Shown piece by piece: positions 1-8,685 of a stretch of DNA of 64,000 nt. This DNA is from Cyanophora paradoxa (lineage: Eukaryota; Glaucocystophyceae; Cyanophorales; Cyanophoraceae): positions 496,001 to 560,000 of the forward strand of contig QPMI01000494.1 in NCBI GenBank assembly GCA_004431415.1. Reading direction: 5' to 3'. Below the pieces are notes generated by a model. The model was not told where the DNA came from. It saw only the letters and a list, made by a program, of their open reading frames with translations, and did not search any database. Position numbers and translations under genes: made by a program. Position 1 is the stretch's first letter. Every line of letters begins with the position of its first letter.

Positions 1-2871
1 ATTGTAAAGGCGTTTTTGGAGTTCGAGAGGAACAAGAACACCAAAGATTCCAGCCAGGATGGAACCCTCACGACTCACACAACCGAAATAGCCGCAATAC
101 AATCGGAGATTAATGCACTGTTTGCAGCAGATGGAGCGCTTGCAATTACCTTAGCCCATATTCTATCGAAAAGGAACATTTACCCCGCGACTGATAACAC
201 ATACCGAGTTGGTTTATCGAATCTGAGATGGTCAGAGGTGCATGGAGTTTCCATGTTTGCCTCCAATTTAATCCTTCCATTAAATCACTCACTCCGACCT
301 AATCAGATTCTTACCAATGGTAATGCACTGATCAGCTACACCGACTATAATAGTAACCTTTCCCGCTCGGTTTCGCAAACTGAGACCTACACTGTCGAGG
401 GATACCCTCAGCAGCTCGCAAATGGGGTCTATGTCGCTTATGTAGGCAAACCTACATATACATTCACTTGGGATCAGTTGGGTGTCACAGGTTTCGAGAC
501 GAATATACCCACTGTTTCATTGGTGGATCACACTACTTATTATAATCCTATCTATAACAATAATGAATCTAATAAAGCATTTATCCAAAATGTCACCTCC
601 ACAGGGTTTCAGGTCTCGTTTGTCATTAACGAGACATACAATTTACTTATCATCCGAAACAACTCATTGAGTTCCGAAGCTACTATTAGTTTCACTCTCA
701 CCATCAATTACATTAGCCCTGTATTCGATAGCAAACCCAGAGTAAAGGTTTACCGAGATTTACAAGGTAGCAATATCGTGCCCTTCTCACAGAATTTCGA
801 TCTTGGGGCGAATTCTTTAAGGTGGAACACAGTTTATACTTTGAGTGCAAACACCTGTAATATTGTGGTCGCAGGATCATCGGCTACTATTGGAGAATTG
901 ACCGCCCCTTTTAGAAAGGAGTTTCTCAAAGAACTGTATATAACAAAGTCTGATTTACCAGATGCTATTTCGTTGGTGCTCTCCCCCACTCCCAGTATAT
1001 CCTACCACAATGTGAAAGACACCAGTAATGTAGTGCAAAGGGGAAGCAAAGTAATCCAGGCATCCGAGATATCAGCAACAACATATAGATACCTTGCAGG
1101 GGTTCCAGCAAACTTCAATTTTACATTTGAGACACCATTTGTCTCCCCTCCTACTATTGAAATAACTGACACGAATTTGTATGTGATCAATAATGGGTCG
1201 ACCACCTCTATTAACAATGCACCAGCCGGCTACTCCCCATTTGTTGCAACTAACATAACAACCACCGGCTTTACACTTGTCGGAAGTGCAACAGTGACAT
1301 ATGCTCTGACAGCATATCCTGTTGGGTTGTATTTTGCGAAATTTAATCTTTCAGCGATCCCACCTGTGTCCCTTTCTCCTCCCTTTACTATCAGTTGGAA
1401 GGCAACAGGAACTATTCCACGATTCGACCCCGAAGATCGCTTGAAAATTAGGTATCCTCTCGATGTGACCGACCTCCATACTACGAGAATAAATGGGCAG
1501 AATTTCGTATTTAATGGAACCAATGCGACTCTGATCAATAACAGTGTCACAAATAATTACTTTTTCGATTCTCGATATATTAATACTTGCAACATTGTCA
1601 TACAGAACACGTTTGAAAATCGCAGTAAGACCTTAACAGTCACCTTGCCCACTCACTCGAATGTCTCAGATGGATTTCACTATTATCTTTTCAATCGTAA
1701 TTACACCTCATATATTCCATATCCTTCTGAGACTGTCAACATGAGCTATCCCAGAGTTACCCTAACATCGACCAATGCTGACTTCTTTGGATCCACGGAC
1801 TTTATGACCTTCTTTGCTTTCACATCCTCTACTGATGGGCTTTTAGTTTATTACACTTTCAGGTATGATGCTGTTTGGACTCAGCTTGACAGCCACCCAA
1901 ATACAGATGTAATCGAAGTGGGCGATAAGAAGTATATTAAAACCGCTTCCCCATGGGTGTGCACTGTCCGGCTCGATGACAGATACACTCCCAACCTAAA
2001 TAACATTGGAATGCACTCGACTTGCAATATTTATGTGCAAGGTGCAATTTCGGCTACCAAATATTTCGAGGGAGGGAACTGTGATGCAGGGCATCGATTG
2101 CTATCGCGAAATGGATTCTTTGAGTCATTCAGTGGGACGGCTCTACCTCCCTTTATTAGGGACACAGTCTATGATACCACATGCAATATTTGGGTGTGTC
2201 GATCTGTGAGCAATCCACCTGTGACACAGGAATTATACAAGTATCTCGCAGATACCTATGGTGCAATCTCAGGATCCTCCACAGGAAATCCAGCGACGGC
2301 TCCCATCGTGTTTGCAAATGCATACACAGCGCCGACATCATTAGCAGGGTCGACAGAGCCGCCACCAAACGATCCCAATCCGAACCAGCCTAACCCAGAT
2401 CCCGATTCAAAAGATCCCCCTACAACTGATCCAGATCCAAACACGACACCTAATAATCCCACAAATCCTACTAATCCAGTCGGAGCACCGGGAACTGATC
2501 CAGGAACGTTAGTGCTTATGATTCTCTTGCCTATTCTTGGTGCTCTTGGGCTTGTGCTTGCATACAAATTCCGAGCTTTGTGTTGTGCATGCATAGACAG
2601 AACCATTGCAGGAGCAGGTAATAAATACTCAACACCAGAGCTTAATGTGACCCAAACAGCCGAAGGAGATGTGGGATTAGAGGTGAGATCAGCCGAGGGG
2701 CATGGTCTTAGTGTTGTGAGAACTGATCAACCACCAGCAAGCAGGGCAGCACCCAAAAAATCACGAGCAGAACGAATGGCTGAATCAATAATGAATGAAA
2801 ATGCAGACTTTATGGCGGAAATTGCACAACGAGAAGGGAGAATATATGAACATGTTCCAAACGTTATGTAA
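1..2871 (+). CDS. Membrane-anchored spike/fibre-like protein, 5' truncated by window edge
   Basis: The reading frame is open from base 1, so the first in-frame TTG (16) is not a convincing start and the gene probably begins upstream. At least 951 residues are visible. Most of it is a Ser/Thr/Asn-rich beta-type ectodomain with repeated segments containing TCNI (four copies at least, including TCNIVVAG and TCNIYVQG) and phrases such as RVGLSNLRWSEV that resemble shaft repeats of phage-like fibres. Residues about 785-828 are a Pro/Asn/Asp/Thr-rich stalk. A single hydrophobic segment (LVLMILLPILGALGLVLAY) follows at about 831-850, then a Cys-rich juxtamembrane CCACIDR and a charged tail of about 95 residues. 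This predicts a type I membrane protein displayed on a virion or infected-cell membrane. The gene lies 37 bp before the next fibre gene on the same strand. No exact family was recognised. Confidence 0.75.
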   Translation: MVKAFLEFERNKNTKDSSQDGTLTTHTTEIAAIQSEINALFAADGALAITLAHILSKRNIYPATDNTYRVGLSNLRWSEVHGVSMFASNLILPLNHSLRPNQILTNGNALISYTDYNSNLSRSVSQTETYTVEGYPQQLANGVYVAYVGKPTYTFTWDQLGVTGFETNIPTVSLVDHTTYYNPIYNNNESNKAFIQNVTSTGFQVSFVINETYNLLIIRNNSLSSEATISFTLTINYISPVFDSKPRVKVYRDLQGSNIVPFSQNFDLGANSLRWNTVYTLSANTCNIVVAGSSATIGELTAPFRKEFLKELYITKSDLPDAISLVLSPTPSISYHNVKDTSNVVQRGSKVIQASEISATTYRYLAGVPANFNFTFETPFVSPPTIEITDTNLYVINNGSTTSINNAPAGYSPFVATNITTTGFTLVGSATVTYALTAYPVGLYFAKFNLSAIPPVSLSPPFTISWKATGTIPRFDPEDRLKIRYPLDVTDLHTTRINGQNFVFNGTNATLINNSVTNNYFFDSRYINTCNIVIQNTFENRSKTLTVTLPTHSNVSDGFHYYLFNRNYTSYIPYPSETVNMSYPRVTLTSTNADFFGSTDFMTFFAFTSSTDGLLVYYTFRYDAVWTQLDSHPNTDVIEVGDKKYIKTASPWVCTVRLDDRYTPNLNNIGMHSTCNIYVQGAISATKYFEGGNCDAGHRLLSRNGFFESFSGTALPPFIRDTVYDTTCNIWVCRSVSNPPVTQELYKYLADTYGAISGSSTGNPATAPIVFANAYTAPTSLAGSTEPPPNDPNPNQPNPDPDSKDPPTTDPDPNTTPNNPTNPTNPVGAPGTDPGTLVLMILLPILGALGLVLAYKFRALCCACIDRTIAGAGNKYSTPELNVTQTAEGDVGLEVRSAEGHGLSVVRTDQPPASRAAPKKSRAERMAESIMNENADFMAEIAQREGRIYEHVPNVM

Positions 2872-2908
2872 CAACCTTAATTTTTGTAGTATTCCATAAT
2901 AGAGTATA

Positions 2909-5900
2909 ATGACTGAACCCATAGTAGAAACGACAGTAAAGAATGCTGTATTGGATAATAATTTTTATATAACCCATGCCAATATACCCAGTGAATCCAA
3001 TGACCTGATAGTAGATCTAAAAGGGTATGTGATGGGAGCTATGGCTTCCAATCTGTGGAATGACATTTTTGGTTACGAGTTTGGTCACATATATGACATA
3101 GCAAATGGGATTGGCTATGTGGATGCAATGGCAGGAACAGCCTTTCGAAATCTAAATTGCAACTGTGTGGGAGGGTGGATGTTTCAGATCTGTTCAAATG
3201 TCGATCCTACTATTGATCCCGCCACGATTACTTTTGATTGCAATCTGTATGCCCCCAAAACCATTTTTTCTATCACTTGCAATCTCGTTAATTCGGATGT
3301 GCCCATAGTAGCACCTGTAATAGGTGCATCAAATATGTATATCCAAAGAAACCCGGTCGTGCATACAGGCGCCGAATTTATATTGGGCGACAACACCCCG
3401 ATTTGCAGACTCGATCGCGATTTACCTAACAGCCATAATCTCATGTATTTCACCTCTGAAAATCGCCTTTCGGGTGATTTCTCACCAATTGAACTCACTA
3501 TACCAAAGCAGAAGGTGAGCTATAAAGAACTCACAGATGTCCCTTTAACGTTTCCGCCCAATTCTCACGAGCATTTGTGGGAGCATATCACCAATCGACC
3601 ATTAACCTTCCCACCTGATCCACACACTCATGATTACTTGTCTCTCAAAGGTGGTGTTATCTCATCTAATCTTACAATTTCATCAAACCTTACAGTTACA
3701 AGTAACATTTATGCCAGTAACATTTATAGCAGTAACATTTACAGCAGTAACCTATGGGCAAGTAATATTAATGGAAGTAATGTAATAGTCGATTATCTCA
3801 CTGTGAAGATTGAAGCAAACCTACCAAATCACCCGACATCGAATGTTGTTTTAGATTGGTTAGCAAAGCAAAAACACACAAAAGCAGATATTACAGATTT
3901 TGCACACACTCACACAAAAGATCAAATAACAGATTTCGCCCACACTCATTTATGGGAGCATATCACAAATCCCCCATCCACCTTCCCACCGGGAAAACAC
4001 ACACATGATTACTCAGAGATTACTAATAGTAACCACAGGCACCCATGGGATGAAATAGATGAGCAGCCAGTTTTTGCGCAATTGAATGCAATCGGAAACG
4101 TTTTTAATGGCGTCACACTTTACCAATCGATTAATACACCTGAAAGGCTATTTTTGAATGATCATTATGTTAGTCTGAATGGGTCGTTTACAGGTGAAAC
4201 AGGCACACCGATGGTGGGAACTCTTGCTGTAAGATTACCCAGGGATCCAATCGTAAACGGAGTGTATAGTGGCGATTTCAATGTAGGAGTAAATGATACT
4301 TTCCCCAGTATCTATGTTACGAATTATCACCCAGGAGAAATAGGACAAGAAGCGGATTTTTCAGCAGCAATTCAAGTAAATGTAACGGATCAAAGCGCAT
4401 ATGATGGAGCAAGACCTAAGATTGTGTTCACAAGGGAGAAAGTTGTAAACTATCTTCCTGTTGTGGGACAACCCACAGATGATCACGGAAAATGCGAGAT
4501 TGCATGGATTAAAACAACAACAGGAGGCGCCTTAGAAGTCAATCAGAGAATGGCGGCGAAAAACTTACACAATACAACCCTTTCAGGTGTGGTAACAGAT
4601 GATTACCTCGAAAGCAAAAACTATGTAGATGATACAGAACTTGCAGCAATTCTTGAAGATTATGTTACAGATACCGAATTAACGTCGGCTCTTGGGAATT
4701 ATTTACCCCTTACAGGCGGGACTCTCACAGGTGATGTGCATGCTCCGAATTTCTTTGTGGACACTCCGAATGATCAGTCATTCCCTGTTGTCCACCTTGG
4801 TGCTGAATATGTTTTAGATCCAAACACCCCATTTAGTCGTCTTGAATTACCCAATGTTCACAAGCATTTCTGGGAGCATATCGTCAATCCCCCATCGACC
4901 TATCCACCTGATTCACACGATCATGATTATTTACCACTAACAGGTGGAACAATTGCAGGTGATGTGCATGCTTCTAATTTCTTTGTTACTACTCCGAATG
5001 ATCAAACATTTCCTGTTGTCCACCTTGGTGCTGAATATGTATTAGATCCAAACACTCCAATTAGTCGCATTGAATTACCCAATGTTCACAATGTTCGACC
5101 ATTAACCTTCCCACCTGATCCACACACTCACACAAAGTCAGAGATTACAGATTTTTCACACACTCACACAAAGTCAGAAATAACAGATTTTGCCCATACC
5201 CACACAAAGTCTCAAATTACAGACTTCCCGACATTTGCGACTGTGGCAACAACTGGAAACTATGATGATCTGATAAATACACCAACATACACTTCACCAA
5301 CTGATTTTGACGCTACAAGTGGTATTTCCACAGACCGCACAGGAGATTGGAGAGATTATGTTGGGCAACCACTTGTAGGTGACACAAGCACTTGGGCAAA
5401 CACATGGATTGATGGTGATGATGATTGTAGTAGCTGTAAGATGTATTGGACTGTTCCAACAGACATGAAATCATGTTATATCTATTATACGTGTCAGTAT
5501 GACAGTAGATACTTTGATGTTGTTGGAATTGAACCATCAAACAATACTTATACTCGTTTACGAGTAAATGCCTATGCTCCTGGAATTAATCCTGTAAGAG
5601 ATTTTAAACAGTTTGTTGCAATAAATTGTGAAGGACTTGTTAAAGTTGGTGTTCATGGACAAATAGGAAGAATTTATCTTCCAGGTCCGATTACTGTTGG
5701 TTGGAGCAAAAACCCCGCTATATCGTCACACAGTGGTTTCCTCCATTGGAATAATATATACGGGAAGCCAACAGCTTCTACGACTGTCGGTCCTCACTCT
5801 CATTTTAAAGCAGATATCACAGATTTCGCACATAGTCACACAAAGGCAAATATAACAGACTTCGCCCATACTCACACAAAATCGGAAATCACGGATTTCC

Positions 5901-6445
5901 CAACCTTAGACCCATTTGTAGCAAATACAATTACAGCCAATAACACCATGTATGTGGGATCCGGTCAAATTTACCAACCGAATGCGCCACTTTATTTGGA
6001 ACAATGGTTCTTCCACAATTCCACAAATATATACGATAAAACGTTATTATGTCGGGGAAATGCTTACGCAAGAGCATATTATGCAATGGATGAAACAGAT
6101 AATACAAAGATCGCAAAACTTGTTTCAGAACAGCGTGTCAATAAAGACCAGTATATACAAACAGGGAAATTCTCAAAATCTTTGACAATCACAGGTCCGG
6201 GTCATTGGGGATTTCCACAGGTTGTCACATTCCCGAAAGCATTTGCGGAAGCCCCAGAAGTGGTTCTCAATCTGATACAAGGATATAATGGTGGTTCATA
6301 TGTATTGGTATATGGTGTCACAAGTTCCACAACAACAACATTTACTATTCATGCAACAATTTCGGCAGAACATGAATTCAATGAAAGCATTGGACTTTTC
6401 CACTATCAAATGAGTTATATAGCAACAGGGAAGATGGTAGCATAA
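2909..6445 (+). CDS. His-rich tail-fibre-like protein (HxH repeats)
   Basis: 1178 residues starting at ATG 2909. Residues about 245-295 are an N-rich repeat of the type SNIYSSNIYSSNLWASN. The rest is built from modules carrying HxH motifs: HTHTKSEITDF, HTHDY, HEHLWEH, HKHFWEH, HDHDY, HSHFKA and others, at least fourteen in all. A longer module (VVHLGAEYVLDPNTP...SR.ELPNVH) occurs three times, once in a diverged form near residue 150. LPLTGGTLTGDV near residue 605 is a phrase common in bacteriophage tail fibres. In phage T4 gp37, HxH motifs coordinate iron inside a trimeric needle; a similar metal-stabilised fibre is a reasonable inference, not proven. The C-terminus (about 1080-1178) looks like a compact beta domain. 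The gene is flanked by other surface-protein genes and probably encodes a receptor-binding fibre. Confidence 0.75.
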   Translation: MTEPIVETTVKNAVLDNNFYITHANIPSESNDLIVDLKGYVMGAMASNLWNDIFGYEFGHIYDIANGIGYVDAMAGTAFRNLNCNCVGGWMFQICSNVDPTIDPATITFDCNLYAPKTIFSITCNLVNSDVPIVAPVIGASNMYIQRNPVVHTGAEFILGDNTPICRLDRDLPNSHNLMYFTSENRLSGDFSPIELTIPKQKVSYKELTDVPLTFPPNSHEHLWEHITNRPLTFPPDPHTHDYLSLKGGVISSNLTISSNLTVTSNIYASNIYSSNIYSSNLWASNINGSNVIVDYLTVKIEANLPNHPTSNVVLDWLAKQKHTKADITDFAHTHTKDQITDFAHTHLWEHITNPPSTFPPGKHTHDYSEITNSNHRHPWDEIDEQPVFAQLNAIGNVFNGVTLYQSINTPERLFLNDHYVSLNGSFTGETGTPMVGTLAVRLPRDPIVNGVYSGDFNVGVNDTFPSIYVTNYHPGEIGQEADFSAAIQVNVTDQSAYDGARPKIVFTREKVVNYLPVVGQPTDDHGKCEIAWIKTTTGGALEVNQRMAAKNLHNTTLSGVVTDDYLESKNYVDDTELAAILEDYVTDTELTSALGNYLPLTGGTLTGDVHAPNFFVDTPNDQSFPVVHLGAEYVLDPNTPFSRLELPNVHKHFWEHIVNPPSTYPPDSHDHDYLPLTGGTIAGDVHASNFFVTTPNDQTFPVVHLGAEYVLDPNTPISRIELPNVHNVRPLTFPPDPHTHTKSEITDFSHTHTKSEITDFAHTHTKSQITDFPTFATVATTGNYDDLINTPTYTSPTDFDATSGISTDRTGDWRDYVGQPLVGDTSTWANTWIDGDDDCSSCKMYWTVPTDMKSCYIYYTCQYDSRYFDVVGIEPSNNTYTRLRVNAYAPGINPVRDFKQFVAINCEGLVKVGVHGQIGRIYLPGPITVGWSKNPAISSHSGFLHWNNIYGKPTASTTVGPHSHFKADITDFAHSHTKANITDFAHTHTKSEITDFPTLDPFVANTITANNTMYVGSGQIYQPNAPLYLEQWFFHNSTNIYDKTLLCRGNAYARAYYAMDETDNTKIAKLVSEQRVNKDQYIQTGKFSKSLTITGPGHWGFPQVVTFPKAFAEAPEVVLNLIQGYNGGSYVLVYGVTSSTTTTFTIHATISAEHEFNESIGLFHYQMSYIATGKMVA

Positions 6446-6485
6446 TATTCTCACGTAATAATAATAATATTCTCACGTAATAATA
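6444..6485. repeat. 22-bp direct repeat between fibre and C1q-like genes
   Basis: AATATTCTCACGTAATAATA occurs at 6444-6463 and again at 6466-6485, filling the gap between the stop of the fibre gene and the ATG at 6501. The AT-rich sequence just before a start codon could be a duplicated promoter element. This is inference only. Confidence 0.6.
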
Positions 6486-6500
6486 AAGAACAATCAAAAG

Positions 6501-7532
6501 ATGTCGACTGTGTTTACCCCTGTGTTTTCCTTATCAGCCAGTGCTGTCCATAACGTGCAACACACTGTCTATGATCTAAACGAGTCATTCCCTTCGACTG
6601 AAACAGCGAAATCCGATTCTTTCAATGAGACATCCATTCTCAGAGTCAAAGAACTCAGAGCCGACAAGGCTGGTGGACTCGTTAAAGCTACTGAACTGAT
6701 CGTATCGAATCGACCCGCAAAAACAGGGGATCTAATCACCAAAGATAATCTATATGAAGGTCAAGCGGATTATAAAACAGCTTTTAATCCGGCTGATAGG
6801 AAATCAGCGGCTTTTCAAGTAGTTAGTGGCGGGGCATGGATTGGGACTGGACTGAGTGTTAATGGGACAGTGACAGCAACCAATTATGCTGGGGCTGTGA
6901 GTGCAACCACTGGCGGGTTTACTGGAATCCTAACAGCGAGTGGCGGTGTTAAAACCACAACTATTGATTCTGGGGGCAATACAGAATTAGTCATAAAACG
7001 AAATAATGAGAATATCGCTTCCACTTTCACAGCTACTACAACTAATTCAACAACTGGGGCAGTTGCTGGAACTTACAGCTGGAAAGGTATTACTATCAAT
7101 GGGGCAAACTCCTATCTTGCAACTCCAAACCATCCATGGTTTTGTGTTGGATTGAGTGCCACCGTTTCGACTGTAGGATTTATCACAACTGGGTTTAGCC
7201 ATGTTTGGTCTAATAATCAAAATGCTTTTAGCACTTCGACAGGTAAATTCACAGCACCTATAAGCGGAAGTTACCTTTTTACATTCACAGGAGTAACAAA
7301 TAGCACAGGACCTTTTTCACTAACATTGACTGTAAATGGTGGATATCAAAATGGTAAATATACAGGAGCACAATCAAACTCTACCAACTCACAAAAAACT
7401 ATTTGTTTATCAAATATTTTAAATCTTGTAGCTGGAGACTCCGTTTACTTATATTTGGCGTTAGGTAGTTTATTAGGAGATGCAGGCGGGAGTTTCACGA
7501 CTTTTACCGGTTGTTTAATTTCTGCAGCTTAA
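6501..7532 (+). CDS. C1q/TNF-like jelly-roll surface protein
   Basis: 343 residues from ATG 6501. The N-terminal two thirds are Ala/Thr/Gly/Ser-rich with short repeated beta phrases (GLSVNGTVTATNYAGAVSATTGGFTG), like the shaft of a trimeric fibre. The last 130 or so residues match the C1q-like pattern: FSTSTGKFTAPISGSYLFTF, then LTLTVNGG, then a C-terminal LVAGDSVYLYLALG strand. C1q/TNF jelly rolls trimerise and often form receptor-binding heads. The position between the His-rich fibre and a small conserved protein fits a second adhesion protein. No transmembrane segment is visible. Assignment of the C-terminal domain is fairly secure by motif; the function is inferred. Confidence 0.7.
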   Translation: MSTVFTPVFSLSASAVHNVQHTVYDLNESFPSTETAKSDSFNETSILRVKELRADKAGGLVKATELIVSNRPAKTGDLITKDNLYEGQADYKTAFNPADRKSAAFQVVSGGAWIGTGLSVNGTVTATNYAGAVSATTGGFTGILTASGGVKTTTIDSGGNTELVIKRNNENIASTFTATTTNSTTGAVAGTYSWKGITINGANSYLATPNHPWFCVGLSATVSTVGFITTGFSHVWSNNQNAFSTSTGKFTAPISGSYLFTFTGVTNSTGPFSLTLTVNGGYQNGKYTGAQSNSTNSQKTICLSNILNLVAGDSVYLYLALGSLLGDAGGSFTTFTGCLISAA

Positions 7533-7540
7533 TTAAAAGA

Positions 7541-7804
7541 ATGTCGCACAACTATCAAGTTGTTTTAACTGAAACCGAGAAACTGGGAATGGAATACTGT
7601 GCCTACTCTGTTCAGGATTGGATCGATAATGTGGCTCATAATAGGGCGAGAATCGCAATTGATGAGATTGTGGACAAAGAAGTTAAATCGTGTATTGCCG
7701 CTGGAATTCCGATTCCACTCACAAAGGAAGCGATTGTAGAGCAAGCGTTTGCAAGGGGGACTGTTCAGAAGGCAAGCGAAATTACTGTGAGTGCTCCTAT
7801 GTAA
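7541..7804 (+). CDS. Small conserved fibre-associated protein
   Basis: 87 residues. The ATG at 7541, eight bases after the previous stop, is a better start than the in-frame TTG at 7511, which overlaps the upstream gene. The sequence has the pattern LTETEKLGMEYCAYSVQDWI...NRARIAIDEIV...EAIVEQAFARGTV, which I associate with small proteins next to tail-fibre genes of marine phages; the function is unknown there too. It is soluble and alpha-helical by composition. The tight spacing suggests it belongs to the surface-protein cassette, perhaps as an assembly chaperone. That role is a guess. Confidence 0.6.
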   Translation: MSHNYQVVLTETEKLGMEYCAYSVQDWIDNVAHNRARIAIDEIVDKEVKSCIAAGIPIPLTKEAIVEQAFARGTVQKASEITVSAPM

Positions 7805-7978
7805 AGAGAGATGGGTTTATTGTTATTTTTCATAGATCATGCATAAGAAAGGCATGTATCTTGCATAGTGGGCGGGGCGCGAGTGGTTCCAGTGCATTAA
7901 ATGGAACATTTCGATTGAATTCGCGAGTTTGTGCAGGTGGGCATTTTCGGCAGGACAAACTTGCGCACTCATCATACT

Positions 7979-8048
7979 CTATCGGTGGGGTTCACCTTGA
8001 TTTCGTATTTTATTAACCCGAATTAAGGCTATCGGTGGGGGTCACCTT
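7979..8048. repeat. 20-bp direct repeat, 50-bp period
   Basis: CTATCGGTGGGGTTCACCTT at 7979-7998 and a copy with one mismatch at 8029-8048, each followed by an AT-rich run. It lies downstream of the last E3 gene and may belong to the terminal region of the element. Confidence 0.7.
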
Positions 8049-8122
8049 TATTTTTCAATTTGCTAACTGAAAACAGTTTGGAAACGATCGGGAACATTTC
8101 GTAAAAATAGGGGTCTTACTGT

Positions 8123-8340
8123 CCTTACTGAGAAATCGAGGGAGGGTTTAAGGGCTTACTGGGAATGGTAAGAGATTAGAAAAATGAAGAATGAAAGGGT
8201 TTCGCGATTGGTTTCAGTAAGGAAGGGTTAGATGTTTGAAAAATACAGTGCTAATTTATAATTTGTTACTGAGCCTTACTGAGAAATTTGAAAATGGATA
8301 ATGGGCTTACTGAGAATGGTAGTGGGGGAGGTCGCGCAAT
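8123..8340. repeat. Imperfect direct duplication with CTTACTGAGAA motifs
   Basis: CCTTACTGAGAAAT at about 8124 and about 8271 each start a similar block (GGGCTTACTGRGAATGGTA about 27 bp later, then a GRTTAG or GGGGAG segment and a TCGCGATTGG or TCGCGCAATTGG word). The two blocks are about 150 bp apart, so one unit has been duplicated and has diverged. Confidence 0.55.
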
Positions 8341-8685
8341 TGGTGGGGTCTACCTGCAAGCGAGCAGCTTCAGATGGAAAAAGCCCACAGGGGGGCACGC
8401 TCCCAGCAGGGTTTTGTATGGGACTGAGAGAACCTCAGTCGGCCAATTTGGTGACTCAGTCGGGTCAGTCAGACCCTCTGACTTTGACTGACAGTGACTG
8501 AACCCAGCCCTACTGCGGCACTGCTGCCTAGTAGCCTAGCCTAGGAGCTCAGACCTAGGCCTGGGTATACGTAGCTGCAGAATCTCGTCGGCCGGGCTCA
8601 GTTCTCGCGGCTGCCAGTACTAGTAAAACCGCTCGCGCAGCTCGACATCGATCAGAAGATCGAGATCTAGTCTTCGTGATTCGAG

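Larger units (their letters stand above)
1..8512. mobile_element. E3: right-hand part of a virus-derived segment (spike/fibre block)
   Basis: From position 1 to about 7.8 kb the DNA is AT-rich, intron-free and packed with four same-strand genes separated by 8-55 bp, unlike the GC-rich intron-rich host DNA from 8.5 kb on. The genes encode a membrane-anchored spike, a His-rich fibre, a C1q-like protein and a small conserved protein, which is a virion-surface cassette. The left end lies outside the window. The right limit is not certain: AT-rich non-coding repeats run to about 8.3 kb, followed by a segment ending near 8512 with the motif CCCAGCCCTACT, which also ends the small TIR element near 44.36 kb. 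No TSD can be read with only one end. It could be a third Polinton-like virus, a larger DNA-virus insert, or a cassette derived from one. Confidence 0.6.
7805..8685. other. Non-coding repeat-bearing junction between E3 and host
   Basis: No convincing gene is seen. The first 500 bp are AT-rich and contain two sets of direct repeats, listed separately. From about 8330 the composition becomes GC-richer. From about 8430 to 8512 there is a stretch rich in CAGTCAGTGACTGACT-like words ending in CCCAGCCCTACT. Host-type DNA follows, with CCTAG and CTAG palindromes, up to the first exon of host gene A. Confidence 0.5.
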
